From JAGQVA01 sp033764335 (GTDB taxonomy: Bacteria > Bacteroidota > Bacteroidia > J057): 64,000 nt of DNA. The translations under genes were made by a program, and so were the position numbers. The DNA lies in the NCBI GenBank assembly GCA_033764335.1, contig JANRJC010000051.1, positions 209,554-273,553 on the forward strand, read 5' to 3'. A model generated the notes under the pieces. That model was not told the origin of the DNA and did not search any database. It saw only the letters and a list, made by a program, of their open reading frames with translations. Shown piece after piece: positions 1 to 10,036 of the stretch (the stretch's first letter is position 1; every line of letters starts with the position of its first letter).

Positions 1-11
1 AAGCCAATGTC

Positions 12-791
12 ATGGATTTATATCTCGAAAACAAGGTAATGATTGTTACCGGTGGCGAACGCGGGATTGGAGAAGGTATTGTCAGAGGAATGGTCGCCGA
101 AGGGGGAACCGTCGTAATCGCAGGTAGAGTGGAGCCGGATGGAAAAAAACTCGCACAAGATTTGACCACAAATGGCGGTAAGTGTTTTTTTATTCATTCC
201 GAACTTACCCAACCCGGGCAGTGTGAGCGGATCATTGACCTGACTCTGGAAAAATATGGCCGCATAGATATTCTGGTCAATAATGCCGGGGTGAACGACC
301 GCGTGAGCCTGGAAAAAGGGAATCATGAAGATTTTATGCGTTCCTTCGATGAGAATGTCTCCCACTACTACAGCATGGCTCACTTTGCCCTGAAGGCACT
401 TAAAGTTACCCGGGGCACAATTATCAATATCAGCTCCAAAACCGGCCTCACCGGCCAGGGCGGAAATTCCGGTTATGTATCAGCGAAAGCCGCTCAATTG
501 GGCCTTACCCGCGACTGGGCAATTGAATTATTGCCCTTTGGTATCCGGGTAAATGCAGTACTCCCCGCAGAAGTGATGACTCCCATGTATATCAACTGGC
601 TCAACGGGTTTGAAAACCCTGGGCAAAAACTCAAAGCGATCACCGACCGGATTCCCCTCGGAAAACGCATGACTACCACTCAGGAAATTGCGGATATGGT
701 ATTGTTTCTTGCCTCTGAAAGAGCCTCGCACATCACGGGTCAATTCCTCCATGTGGACGGAGGATATGTCCATCTGGACCGCGCTTTATAA
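12..791 (+). CDS. SDR-family oxidoreductase (L-fucose dehydrogenase-like)
   Basis: Classical short-chain dehydrogenase/reductase of 259 residues, the normal size for the family. The NAD(P)-binding glycine motif TGGERGIG is at residues 13-20, NNAG at 90-93, the catalytic Ser at 141-142 and YVSAK (Tyr155, Lys159) follow. The C-terminal motif ITGQFLHVDGG is standard. It is cytoplasmic, with no signal peptide. Sugar-oxidising SDRs of the L-fucose dehydrogenase type look like this, and the neighbouring sugar regulator and hexosaminidase fit such a role, but the substrate is an inference. The ATG at 12 gives the usual family N-terminus; the frame is open to the window edge, so a longer upstream start cannot be excluded. 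The last 6 bases overlap the convergent LacI gene. Confidence 0.85.
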   Translation: MDLYLENKVMIVTGGERGIGEGIVRGMVAEGGTVVIAGRVEPDGKKLAQDLTTNGGKCFFIHSELTQPGQCERIIDLTLEKYGRIDILVNNAGVNDRVSLEKGNHEDFMRSFDENVSHYYSMAHFALKALKVTRGTIINISSKTGLTGQGGNSGYVSAKAAQLGLTRDWAIELLPFGIRVNAVLPAEVMTPMYINWLNGFENPGQKLKAITDRIPLGKRMTTTQEIADMVLFLASERASHITGQFLHVDGGYVHLDRAL

Positions 792-1808
792 CTTTCGGGT
801 GCTGTCTCGGACAACTAGTTCGGTTTTGAGCACTTCGGTACGGAAAGGTGCCTGCCCATCTTCCGCATTCAATTGCTCAAACATCAGTTTGACTGCCACC
901 TCTCCGATACTATATGCCGGCTGCGATACGGAAGTCAGCGAAGGTTCGATCATTTCGCTCATGGGCTGGTCGCTAAATCCTACAATCGAAATATCCTCGG
1001 GAATGCGCAACCCCATTTTTTTGACTACCTGTATTACATCGTAAGCAATATTATCGTTGAAGGTGAATAGGGCATCCGGGCGAACCGGCAATTGTAATAA
1101 TTCCTCCGTGATTTGTTTGGCATGTGCCCGCGTCATATCACAGTGCCGAATCAATGTGTCGTCGTCGGGAATATTATAGGTTTCCAGAGCAGCCAGATAG
1201 CCGTTGAGACGCTCCGTGCTGTTGGACAACGGTGCAGGCCCTGCAATATGGGCAATCCTGCGACAGCCTGTACGGATTAGATATTCTACAGCAGTACGTG
1301 AGCCTTCAAAATCATTTACTACAACTTTTGACGCCTGAAAACTCATACTGATGCGGTCAAAAAATACAACCGGAATATCCTTTCTTATAAATGCCGCAAA
1401 ATGTTTGAAGTCCTGAGTTTCGCCCGAAGGACAAACCAGCAACCCATCCACTCGGCTCGAAAGCAGGGCATAAGATATCGCCTTTTCCCGTTCATAAGAC
1501 TCATGTGACTGGCAGATCATAATATTGTAACCTGCGGCAATTGCAGCTTTCTCGATACCGCTGATGGTGGTGGCAAAAAAGTTGTGGGCAATCTCGGGTA
1601 CAAGTACTCCGAGGGAGTAGGTTTTGCTTTCCCGGAGACTTTTGGCGGAAGGATTAGGCTGATATTCCAGTTCTTCTGCCAACGCTTTTACCCTCGATCG
1701 GGTAGTCTCACTGATCCGATGCCGGTCGTTGAGTGCACGCGAAACCGTCGAAGGAGAAAGATTTAGTCGTTTTGCCAGTTCGAGTAAAGTGACCTGTTTT
1801 TTCTTCAT
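786..1808 (-). CDS. LacI-family transcriptional regulator
   Basis: A 340-residue LacI/GalR repressor. Residues 5-25 form the helix-turn-helix (VTLLELAKRLNLSPSTVSRAL) with the hinge helix around 50-60. The rest is a periplasmic-binding-protein-like sensor: it begins LGVLVPEIAHNFF, has FNDNIAYDV in the second lobe and ends with the PSLTSVSQP signature. Members bind an operator and release it when a sugar effector binds. It lies convergent to the SDR gene, with a 6-base overlap, and upstream of the same-strand GH20 gene, so it probably controls the local carbohydrate genes. I did not identify its operator. Confidence 0.92.
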   Translation of the reverse strand: MKKKQVTLLELAKRLNLSPSTVSRALNDRHRISETTRSRVKALAEELEYQPNPSAKSLRESKTYSLGVLVPEIAHNFFATTISGIEKAAIAAGYNIMICQSHESYEREKAISYALLSSRVDGLLVCPSGETQDFKHFAAFIRKDIPVVFFDRISMSFQASKVVVNDFEGSRTAVEYLIRTGCRRIAHIAGPAPLSNSTERLNGYLAALETYNIPDDDTLIRHCDMTRAHAKQITEELLQLPVRPDALFTFNDNIAYDVIQVVKKMGLRIPEDISIVGFSDQPMSEMIEPSLTSVSQPAYSIGEVAVKLMFEQLNAEDGQAPFRTEVLKTELVVRDSTRKL

Positions 1809-1884
1809 TGTTTGAGTTAGTAATTATAGCTTTTTGATTTTTCAGGAAAGTAATAGTCTTCAATGTAAAAATTTCCGGTGAAAT

Positions 1885-3837
1885 TTACACCGGTAGGTTC
1901 AAAACCAGTTGTTCAATCGCATCCACAACCTGAAGTTCGGTGCGACCTCCCTGTTTTCGCGCTTCCTCGAATACCGAAACTCCCGCGGCCCGGTCTCGGA
2001 TAGATCCTTCCATCGCTGTAAGCCCGATACTGGCAATTTTTGAAAGATTGCGGGAAATCTCCTCCGCCTCCGCCAGGGCTGGATTCTGCCGGATCAGCGG
2101 CAGCAACAGTTCGTGATTGCTTTTCCACATCCTCAAGTGATCCATAATCCGCATCCGATCCCGGGTATGGGGTTCGCGCAGATAGGAAACAACGGCCTCG
2201 CGAAACAGTCGGGCAACTTTTGCATCCGGTCGCGCCGCATCCGCCAATAGGGTAAAGGGCGAAAACATCCGGTAGAGTTCTCCCTCCGGATTGCGTGTAT
2301 AAATTTTCATCGGCTCAATCACATCCACAAGGGTTTTGAGCGGGGTTATGTCTTTTCCCCGGCAAAGACTCCGCATAATGACGTCGCGTGCCGTATTGTG
2401 CTGAAGCCCCAGTTCTTCCAGACGCAAATCCATCTCATCCAATCTCCGATACATGTCCTGAATATCCGTTACCGTACCCGACGACCAGAGTCTTTCGGCT
2501 ATTGCTGCGGTACGCGGCCAGATTCGCGAGTCTATCGTCAATGGTGTTACCAGTTCGCTCCACATCGTAGCCTCCCCGCCCAAAATCCGGGCGGCGGTTT
2601 CTGCGGGCAAGTCCTGATCCGCCGGCAGCGGGTCGTTGGGGTAATGACTGCTTGCCGGAAGAGCCAGGTCAATGTAATACCCGTTGGAAAGCACACAATT
2701 GTACCCGTTTTTTGCGGCTTCGTACAAGGATTCTTTCCCCCGCCAACTATGTATAACCGCGTCTTTGGGCAGGTCTGGCTGCAAAATCTCATCCCAACCC
2801 ATCATTTTTTTGCCCAGACCGGTGAGTATTTTTAATAACCTGCGGTTGAACCAGGTCTGAAGTGCTGCATTATCCGCGATTCCATTTTCCTGCATAAACC
2901 GCTGAATGTCGGGATTGGCGTCCCACTGTTTGCCTTCATTTTCATCCCCCCCGATGTGGAAATATTCATCCGGAAAAAGAGCAGAAACTTCGGTAAACAG
3001 TTTTTCCAAAAATTCATAGGTCTCTTCCCTTGTAGGATCAAGCGTAGGGTTCATAATTCCTGCCTTCCTCTCGATGGAATACGGCCCCGGAGCACTGGCA
3101 TACTCCGGATAAGCAGTGAGAATCGCCGTAGCATGGCTTGGAACGCCGATCTCCGGCACTACTCGTATCCCCCGGTCGGCAGCATATTGAACAATTTCTT
3201 TTATCTGTATCTGTGTATAATAAAAACCGTCGGAACCCCATTCATGGAGTTTGGGAAAACATTCTGTTTCGATCCGGAAACCTTGATCGTCGGTGAGGTG
3301 AAAATGTAATACATTCATCTTCACTGCCGCTAGTCCGTCAATATTTTGTTTGATCTTTTCCACCGGTAAAAAATGGCGGGCCACATCTATCAGCAAGCCT
3401 CTCCACGGAAAACGTGGTTTGTCATCAATGGTTACACCGGGAAAAAACCATCCTTCTTCATCCGCCTCCAACAACTGCAACAGCGTTTCCAGCCCCCGGA
3501 TCGCGCCTATATCCGAAGGAGCCGAAAGATTAATGCCGCCGATATCTACGCTCAAATGGTAGGATTCCTCCATGTGAAGGTTGATCTCCCCCGATTTTTG
3601 AACCTCAATTTTGAAGGAAGCTGTAGCAGGAATGGTAAGCGGTGTGAGGAACCCCTGTGCAAAAAATAAACCTGTACGTCCATCCAGCCGGCGCAAAAAT
3701 CGCGTAGCGGCTCCGTAGATACGATCATGGGGAGTGCCCGTGATGGTAAGGGAAAAGGTATGATCCAGCCGGAATTTTCCCTCCCGAAGGTTGACAGAAG
3801 CCGGTAGAGGAAGAAGATTTAGTTCAGCAATATTCAT
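1885..3837 (-). CDS. beta-N-acetylhexosaminidase, glycoside hydrolase family 20
   Basis: A 650-residue GH20 enzyme that removes terminal beta-linked N-acetylglucosamine or N-acetylgalactosamine. The N-terminal GH20b-like alpha/beta domain covers about residues 5-140 and the TIM barrel begins near PRFPWRGLLIDVARHF (141-156). The catalytic Asp-Glu pair is in HIGGDE at 294-299; the substrate-assisted mechanism uses exactly this pair. KMNVLHFHLTDDQGFR at 173-188 is also diagnostic. About 150 residues beyond the barrel form a charged helical extension. No signal peptide is seen from the ATG at 3837, so it looks cytoplasmic and would act on imported oligosaccharides. It lies divergent to the CBM9-like gene, 99 bp from that gene's preferred start. 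Confidence 0.93.
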   Translation of the reverse strand: MNIAELNLLPLPASVNLREGKFRLDHTFSLTITGTPHDRIYGAATRFLRRLDGRTGLFFAQGFLTPLTIPATASFKIEVQKSGEINLHMEESYHLSVDIGGINLSAPSDIGAIRGLETLLQLLEADEEGWFFPGVTIDDKPRFPWRGLLIDVARHFLPVEKIKQNIDGLAAVKMNVLHFHLTDDQGFRIETECFPKLHEWGSDGFYYTQIQIKEIVQYAADRGIRVVPEIGVPSHATAILTAYPEYASAPGPYSIERKAGIMNPTLDPTREETYEFLEKLFTEVSALFPDEYFHIGGDENEGKQWDANPDIQRFMQENGIADNAALQTWFNRRLLKILTGLGKKMMGWDEILQPDLPKDAVIHSWRGKESLYEAAKNGYNCVLSNGYYIDLALPASSHYPNDPLPADQDLPAETAARILGGEATMWSELVTPLTIDSRIWPRTAAIAERLWSSGTVTDIQDMYRRLDEMDLRLEELGLQHNTARDVIMRSLCRGKDITPLKTLVDVIEPMKIYTRNPEGELYRMFSPFTLLADAARPDAKVARLFREAVVSYLREPHTRDRMRIMDHLRMWKSNHELLLPLIRQNPALAEAEEISRNLSKIASIGLTAMEGSIRDRAAGVSVFEEARKQGGRTELQVVDAIEQLVLNLPV

Positions 3838-3936
3838 GTAGAAAAAATTGAAACAGCAAATATTTTATATATGTCAATAAATTCAAAAGAATTGGCATAT
3901 TTGGTATTACGAACGCTACAAATTTTTTGTAAAGAT

Positions 3937-5046
3937 ATGGATTCCCTACTTCGCAAATTGGCACTTTGTATTATTTTCGGAGGGATCACCTCCGGCATAG
4001 CTTGGGGACAATCGGCGATACGTATTGTGGATTTACCCTTTAATCCCGAAACCTACGTCTGTTACCGAACTTCAGCACCGCTCGTAATTGACGGAAAACT
4101 TTCGGAAACCTCCTGGATGGAGGCTCCCTGGACCGATGATTTTCAGGATATAGAAGGCCCCAAAATGCCCGCCCCTTTTTATCGCACGCGGGCAAAAGTA
4201 TTATGGGACGACCAATATCTCTACCTGGCAGCCTGGCTCGAAGAACCCGATCTCTGGGCGACACTGAAAGAGCGGGAATCGGTGATTTATTATGACAACG
4301 ATTTTGAAGTTTTTATTGACCCCGATGCCGACACCCATCTGTACTACGAATTTGAAGTAAATGCCCTCGCAACGGAGTGGGATCTTATGCTAATCAAACC
4401 CTATCGCGATGGTGGTCCGTATCTCAATGGCTGGTCGGTCAATGGCATGAAAGTATCAGTATTTGCCGACGGTACAATCAATCAACCCGCCGACCGCGAC
4501 CGGGGCTGGAGTGTAGAAATTGCCATGCCCTGGGAAATGCTCCGGGAAACCGCTCCGGGCAGAACCTTGCCCAAAGCCGGTGACCACTGGCGCCTCGATT
4601 TTTCCCGTGTCGAATGGCGTCTCGATGTCGTGGATGGGAAATATCAGAAACGCCTGAACCCCTCCACCGGAAAGCCCTTTCCCGAATACAACTGGGTATG
4701 GTCAGCCCCCGGAGTGATCAATATGCACGAGCCGGAAAAATGGGGCTACCTTCAGTTTTCGGACAAAACTGCCGGAACTGGTGAAGATTTTTTTGTATGG
4801 AACCCCGACGAAAAAATCCGCTGGGCACTTCGGGAAATTTATTACCTCGAAAAAAAATATTTCGAAACCCATAAAACCTATACCGACAGCCTCGCCAATC
4901 TTGGCGTGAGTGAAGTATGGGTGGAGGGAAAAAAATTATCGCTTGAACTGGAAACTACCAGCCGTCAATTCCTTGTCAGCGCCTGGAGTGCTGACCGGAA
5001 ACGCAAGCTGTTTATCCGGGAAGACAGTAAAACCTGGGTAGAATAG
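3937..5046 (+). CDS. secreted carbohydrate-binding family 9-like protein
   Basis: A 369-residue protein from the preferred ATG at 3937, which starts MDSLLRKLALCIIFGG and gives a good signal peptide ending near IAWGQ. The frame is open to 3871, but the extra 22 residues would put a non-signal segment in front. After the signal comes a CBM9-like beta-sandwich of the DOMON/CBM9 type: LVIDGKLSETSWMEAPWTDDF, then AKVLWDDQYLYLAAWLEEPD, then DNDFEVFIDPD. These are the typical motifs of Bacteroidota 'carbohydrate-binding family 9-like' proteins. There is no catalytic domain. Stop to next start is 33 bp, so it is probably co-transcribed with the esterase that follows, suggesting polysaccharide capture beside a deacetylating enzyme. 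Confidence 0.85.
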   Translation: MDSLLRKLALCIIFGGITSGIAWGQSAIRIVDLPFNPETYVCYRTSAPLVIDGKLSETSWMEAPWTDDFQDIEGPKMPAPFYRTRAKVLWDDQYLYLAAWLEEPDLWATLKERESVIYYDNDFEVFIDPDADTHLYYEFEVNALATEWDLMLIKPYRDGGPYLNGWSVNGMKVSVFADGTINQPADRDRGWSVEIAMPWEMLRETAPGRTLPKAGDHWRLDFSRVEWRLDVVDGKYQKRLNPSTGKPFPEYNWVWSAPGVINMHEPEKWGYLQFSDKTAGTGEDFFVWNPDEKIRWALREIYYLEKKYFETHKTYTDSLANLGVSEVWVEGKKLSLELETTSRQFLVSAWSADRKRKLFIREDSKTWVE

Positions 5047-5079
5047 AAAATTCTGTAAATTCATTATAACTTGCTCGTA

Positions 5080-7044
5080 ATGAACCGATTATTTACTTGT
5101 AAATGGGTGCAGATTTGTATCCTTATTCTTTTTTGGGCAGGGTGTAAACCCTCTCCCGAAACATCTTTCCCCGGTGAAAAAGACCTTTGGATGGGGTACG
5201 AAAGATATACTTTTACCCACGCCGGGAAAACCAGTTATGTGGTTGTGCCCAAAGAAACCGCTCCCGGCAAACCCTGGGTCTGGCGTGCCCTGTTTTGGGG
5301 CCATGAACCTCAGGTGGACATAACCTTGCTTTCACAGGGCTTTCATTTGGTTTACAACGATGTGAGCGACATGTACGGCAGTGCCGCAGCAGTAAAACAG
5401 TGGAATAGTTTTTACAAATACCTTATCACCCGTCACGGATTTTCTCCCAAACCGGTGCTCGAAGGTATGAGTCGGGGAGGATTAATCATTTACAATTGGG
5501 CGATCGCCAACCCGGATAAAGTGAGTTGTATTTATGCCGATGCTCCGGTAATAGATTTCCGTAGTTGGCCGGGAGGAAAAATGAGTGCCAAAGGCAGTCC
5601 GGAGGACTGGGAAAAATGCCTGAAGGCATACGGACTTACCGAGGCGAAGGCGATGGAATACCCTTCGGTCGCCGACCGTTTAAAACCCCTGGCGGATGCC
5701 GGTGTGCCTTTGCTCCACGTCGTCGGCGAAGCAGACGACGTCGTTCCGGTAGCGGAGAATACGGCAATTGTCGAAAAAAACTACCAGCAACTGGGCGGGA
5801 AAATCAAAATCCTTTCCAAACCCGGGGTCGGGCACCATCCCCATTCGCTGGCATCGCCGCTGCCGATTGTGGATTTTATCTTACAATTTACCGGGATGCG
5901 GTATGACCCAGACAAGGTTGATTATTTTCAACTGCGCGGTGGACTTACCAATAGCAGGATTCGTTTTGAGCGCGAAAAAATAGGAACTGTGGCCTTTATG
6001 GGCGGTTCCATCACCTGGAACCCCGGCTGGCGGGACATGGTGAGCGAATACCTGGAGGCGCGTTTTCCCGAGACCGAATTTACCTTTATCAACGCCGGCA
6101 TATCTTCTACCGGTTCTACCCCCGGAGCCTTTCGCCTCGAACAAGACGTGCTGAGCAAAGGCCCCATTGACCTTTTTTTTGAAGAAGCCGCTGTAAACGA
6201 CGCCACTAATGGCCGTACAGATACCGAACAGATTCGCGGCATGGAAGGCATCGTCCGCCATGCACTGGCCGTCAATCCCGAAATGGACATTGTGCTGATG
6301 TATTTTGTAGATCCCGAAAAAATGGAAGATTACCGGAGCGGTAAAATACCCGCCGTAGTAACCAACCATGAGAAAGTCGCCGAACATTACCAAATCACCA
6401 GCCTTGACCTTGCACGTGAAGTTACGGAGCGCATCTACGCAGAAGAGTTTACTTGGGAGGACGATTTTAAAGACCTGCATCCCTCGCCCTTTGGGCAGGA
6501 GGTTTATTTTCAGTCCCTAAAAAGAATGTTGGAAACTGCCTGGGCTGACACCCTCACGGCAGCGATAACACCGGTCGAGAGAGAGATTCCGGAAAAGCGA
6601 CTGGACGATTTTAGTTACGACGAGGGAAGCCTGGTATCACCCGAGGCAGCCACATTTGATAAAAACTGGAAACTAGCCCCCTCTTGGCAACCCTCGGATG
6701 GAGCGGAAACGCGGCGAGGATTTGTGCAGGTTCCCATTTTGGTAACGGATGGCCCGAAAGCAAACCTTCGGTTTTCCTTCTCCGGAAGAGCCGTAGGCAT
6801 CTGGGTAGTAGCCGGCCCAGACGCAGGCAAAATCGCCTGGCGGGTGGACGGCGGAGCCGAAAAAACACAGGATCAGTTTACCCAATGGAGCAGTTTTCTG
6901 CACCTGCCCTGGGTGTATATGTTGGAAACCGAGTTGACATCGGGCGACCATACGCTCGAACTGCGCACCCTCCCCGACAAAAACCCCGAAAGCAAAGGTT
7001 ATGCCTGCCGGATCGTGTATTTTGTGGTGAATGGAGGGGGATAG
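5080..7044 (+). CDS. lipoprotein with alpha/beta-hydrolase and SGNH-hydrolase domains
   Basis: A 654-residue two-enzyme fusion. The ATG at 5080 is preferred over the in-frame TTG at 5071. The N-terminus is a lipoprotein signal with a slightly off-consensus lipobox (FWAGC, Cys about 22). Domain 1 (about 35-275) is an alpha/beta hydrolase: nucleophile elbow GMSRGG (Ser131), acid in GEADDVVP (about 220) and His in GVGHHPH (about 252). Domain 2 (about 285-520) is an SGNH/GDSL hydrolase: block I MGGSITW (Ser310), AVND as the block III equivalent and DLHPS as block V. A C-terminal beta-sandwich of about 120 residues follows. Such enzymes deacylate plant or algal polysaccharides. It directly follows the CBM9-like gene. 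Activities are inferred from motifs. Confidence 0.85.
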   Translation: MNRLFTCKWVQICILILFWAGCKPSPETSFPGEKDLWMGYERYTFTHAGKTSYVVVPKETAPGKPWVWRALFWGHEPQVDITLLSQGFHLVYNDVSDMYGSAAAVKQWNSFYKYLITRHGFSPKPVLEGMSRGGLIIYNWAIANPDKVSCIYADAPVIDFRSWPGGKMSAKGSPEDWEKCLKAYGLTEAKAMEYPSVADRLKPLADAGVPLLHVVGEADDVVPVAENTAIVEKNYQQLGGKIKILSKPGVGHHPHSLASPLPIVDFILQFTGMRYDPDKVDYFQLRGGLTNSRIRFEREKIGTVAFMGGSITWNPGWRDMVSEYLEARFPETEFTFINAGISSTGSTPGAFRLEQDVLSKGPIDLFFEEAAVNDATNGRTDTEQIRGMEGIVRHALAVNPEMDIVLMYFVDPEKMEDYRSGKIPAVVTNHEKVAEHYQITSLDLAREVTERIYAEEFTWEDDFKDLHPSPFGQEVYFQSLKRMLETAWADTLTAAITPVEREIPEKRLDDFSYDEGSLVSPEAATFDKNWKLAPSWQPSDGAETRRGFVQVPILVTDGPKANLRFSFSGRAVGIWVVAGPDAGKIAWRVDGGAEKTQDQFTQWSSFLHLPWVYMLETELTSGDHTLELRTLPDKNPESKGYACRIVYFVVNGGG

Positions 7045-7052
7045 GGTTAAAT

Positions 7053-9839
7053 TTACCTCACAATCGTAATCGTTCCGGTCTCTGTATTGGGGATGCTCCA
7101 GCCTCGGGCTGCGTACTGATAACGCAAGACCCAGATATATACTCCTTCGGGGTTGCTGCGTCCGCCGGTGCGGCCGTCCCAGGCTTCGTCGGGATTGCTG
7201 CTGACAAATACTTCCTGTCCCCAACGGTTGTATATATGCAGGGAATAAACCTCAAATCCACACTGATAACCAACAGTCATTAGTTCGTTTACGCCGTCGC
7301 CGTTGGGGGTGAAACCTGTGGGAACAAATACATTACAGCGGCAACTGCGCATTTCGATGATCATGCTGTCGCGGTCAGTGCCGCAGTTATTGGTGACCTC
7401 AAGGGCATAGAGTCCCGGCTCACTCACGGTATAACTCGTCCCGCCAGAACCATCCTGCCAGCGGTAGTCGCCGGGGCGTTCTTCCGCACGCAATACAATC
7501 GGGAAGTCTTCTTCGCAGAGGATCGTATCGTTACCAATTTCGGCTTTCGGATATACGCTGAAACCCACCCAGATCGAATCTTCATCCACGCCACAGCCGG
7601 TTTCTATCCGCACCCGATACACTCCCGTCTGCTCAATAACCTTGACCGGATCGGTTGACCCGTCTGACCACAGATAAATTGCGTCAGGGGCAGAGATGGA
7701 TACATCACGTACCGTAAAGCCATTTCCTTCCGAACAAATCACTTCTGAAATACCCAGATTGACCACCGGAGTAATGGACGTGCGTACCACGACCGAGTCG
7801 CGAATCCTTCCACACTGGTTGCGAACGTCCACGTAATAAGTTCCGCTTCGTTGAATCGGGTAAGTGGAAAACCGGGTGCTGTCCTGCCATACATAAGTGA
7901 CATTACCCGGTACGGTGGCGTCGAGCACGGCGGTTTCGCCGTCGCAGAGGAAACGATCCGGCCCCAGATTAAGCGGGGGAATCGAGTCTCCGGTAATGGT
8001 AATATTGTCCGAGGCCGGGCAGACGCCATTGGTAACAATTACAGAATATATCCCCGGGCCGTTTGCCACAAAAGAAGACGCCGTCGAATTGTTCTGCCAG
8101 AGGTAAGTGGCTCCGGGGTAAAAGGCACTTAACTGAAGATTTGTGCCTTTACAAAGCACCGTGTCTGCCCCCAGATCCACGGTCGGATAAGTGAAGTATG
8201 TGACATTGACCGAGTCTCGGGAAGAACCGCAGCGACCGGAAAGGATTACGGAATACAATCCCCCCGTAGTGATAGTATAAAACGGATTGGTCGAATTGTC
8301 CTGCCAGAGATAAGTAGTATTGCCCGGTGCGCTGGCGTTGAGCAAAATCACATCACCCTCACAAGCCTGACGATTGGCGCCCAACTCGGTTCTCGGGATG
8401 GAATCCACCACTACCCGAATGCTATCGGAGAAGGTTCCGCACAAGTGGTTGAGCGTCACCGAATAGAGGCCGGCGGTAGTCACATTAAAAGTGGGACTTG
8501 TAGAAAGATTTTGCCAGAGGTAGGTTACGCCGGGAGCGGTTGCATTCAGCAAAAGGTTATTTCCCTGGCAAATAGTTGTATCTCTTCCTAGGTTGATTGT
8601 CGGCACACTGGTGGTAGAAACTTGAATCGAATCCCGTGCGATGCCACATTTATGCAAGGTTTGTACCCAGTATAAACCCGCAGTAGAAACCGCAAGCGTG
8701 GGGCCAAAGGAGCTATTGCTCCATTCATAATTGCTATTAGGAAAGGTTGCGTCGAGAACAATCACATCTCCGCTACAAATGGTAGTATCATTGCCGAGAT
8801 TTACCTGAGGCAGCGGGTCGAGACTGAGGGTGATAGAGTCTCGTGCGGTACAGACGCCATTATCCACTTCCACCCAGTACAGTCCTGCGGCATTAGCGGA
8901 AAACGTGGCACCGGTCGAATTGTTTTGCCAGAGGTAAGTGGCGCCGGACACTTGTGGATTAAGGAGGAGAGAGGTACCTGTACAGATGGCCGTATCATTG
9001 CCGAGATTAACGACCGGAGCCGGGTTAAAAGTAACGTTTATACTGTCGCGGACGATACAGCCATTTACGTTGATTTGTGCCCAGAAAGTACCGGTACTAT
9101 TTACCGAAAGGGTATTGCTGGTAGAATTGTCGGACCAGAGGTAATTAGCTCCGGGATACGTAGCATCCAGCAAAAGGCTGCCGCCCGCACATAATACCGT
9201 ATCCGGTCCCAGGTTGACGGAGCAACTGGCGGGGATAGCACAACCCGGGCAAAAAGAAAGAAACATGCCCGAACTGCCCGTAGGCCCCGTATGAATGACC
9301 AGCCAGTCGTCGCCATTTTGAGCCGCAGAAGCGGTAAAAGTAATCGTATTGGAAGTCCAGGCATTGCCTACGGCGGGAAGGTTACCCACGTTAAAAGCAC
9401 CGGCCAGATTAGGGGCTGTATTGGTTTGAAAAGAAGGCGCAAAACTCCCGTTGCTGCCTGTACCGTGGCTTACATAGGTAAAAGAAAAACTATAAGAAAC
9501 TCCCGTAAGCAGGGGGGATGTAAGTTTTAAAGCAAAACCTTCGCCTCCGGTAGTCCACAAAGTGCCACTTCCGATCCAAATAGCACGGCAGTTGTTGTTA
9601 TTGGGAGGGGGAAGGGTAATATTGGCCGTGGCGAACCCACCGGTCCAGGAGGTACCATTAAATGATAGGAGGTCACCGTCTATACTGCCGAGAGCAGCGG
9701 TATTGGCAAAGGTAGTGCCCGGTGTGCCCGTAGAAAAACAGCTATCCACCAATGCCTGACCCCAGGCGGGTAAGGATAAGCACAAAATACAGATCAGAAG
9801 GGTAATATTTCTCACAAAGATTGGAATTTTGTGGTACAA
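7053..9839 (-). CDS. T9SS type B adhesin-like protein with nine Ig-like repeats
   Basis: A 928-residue secreted protein. The signal peptide (ITLLICILCLSLPAWGQA) ends near residue 29. Residues 30-205 form a beta-rich domain with a C-terminal CPGC. From residue 208 there are nine repeats of about 70 residues, each opening with a variant of VNLGNDTxICxG and containing YLWQNNST and GLYWV-like strands, as in Ig/PKD-like repeats. The last ~95 residues are the gliding-motility-associated type B sorting domain: VFVPTGFTPNGDGVNE, then YNRWGQEVF, then GVYIWVLRY. Such domains direct export by T9SS and surface attachment or release. It is convergent with the esterase gene, only 8 bp from its stop. No partner gene is evident. 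Repeat identity is uneven, indicating old duplications. Confidence 0.9.
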   Translation of the reverse strand: MYHKIPIFVRNITLLICILCLSLPAWGQALVDSCFSTGTPGTTFANTAALGSIDGDLLSFNGTSWTGGFATANITLPPPNNNNCRAIWIGSGTLWTTGGEGFALKLTSPLLTGVSYSFSFTYVSHGTGSNGSFAPSFQTNTAPNLAGAFNVGNLPAVGNAWTSNTITFTASAAQNGDDWLVIHTGPTGSSGMFLSFCPGCAIPASCSVNLGPDTVLCAGGSLLLDATYPGANYLWSDNSTSNTLSVNSTGTFWAQINVNGCIVRDSINVTFNPAPVVNLGNDTAICTGTSLLLNPQVSGATYLWQNNSTGATFSANAAGLYWVEVDNGVCTARDSITLSLDPLPQVNLGNDTTICSGDVIVLDATFPNSNYEWSNSSFGPTLAVSTAGLYWVQTLHKCGIARDSIQVSTTSVPTINLGRDTTICQGNNLLLNATAPGVTYLWQNLSTSPTFNVTTAGLYSVTLNHLCGTFSDSIRVVVDSIPRTELGANRQACEGDVILLNASAPGNTTYLWQDNSTNPFYTITTGGLYSVILSGRCGSSRDSVNVTYFTYPTVDLGADTVLCKGTNLQLSAFYPGATYLWQNNSTASSFVANGPGIYSVIVTNGVCPASDNITITGDSIPPLNLGPDRFLCDGETAVLDATVPGNVTYVWQDSTRFSTYPIQRSGTYYVDVRNQCGRIRDSVVVRTSITPVVNLGISEVICSEGNGFTVRDVSISAPDAIYLWSDGSTDPVKVIEQTGVYRVRIETGCGVDEDSIWVGFSVYPKAEIGNDTILCEEDFPIVLRAEERPGDYRWQDGSGGTSYTVSEPGLYALEVTNNCGTDRDSMIIEMRSCRCNVFVPTGFTPNGDGVNELMTVGYQCGFEVYSLHIYNRWGQEVFVSSNPDEAWDGRTGGRSNPEGVYIWVLRYQYAARGWSIPNTETGTITIVR
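7340..9218 (-). repeat. nine tandem Ig-like coding repeats
   Basis: In-frame tandem repeat region inside the T9SS type B protein, with a period near 210 bp. Each unit begins with an LGxDTxIC-like segment; the eighth and ninth units are the most diverged (LGISEVICSEG and IGNDTILCEED). Boundaries are approximate and come from the translated motif. Confidence 0.75.
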
Positions 9840-10036
9840 AGACTTAAAGATTCGGGGGAAAAGTCTCCGAAAATAAAAAATATTCCGGATATGTCAGGGG
9901 TTCTGATAAAACAACGAAGCAAGGCAAATTCTGTTGTAAGGAATATTTTGTTTTTACGGGGTCAGAGGTTGCTAAAAAACACAGGAATTTTGTAAATTTT
10001 GCCCTTTGGAGAAGATTCGAGGGAAAATAGTTTTAA

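Noticed and set aside
7340..9218. Regularly spaced repeats that might be taken for a CRISPR array
   Set aside because: They are in-frame, about 210 bp apart and diverged, and encode Ig-like domains.
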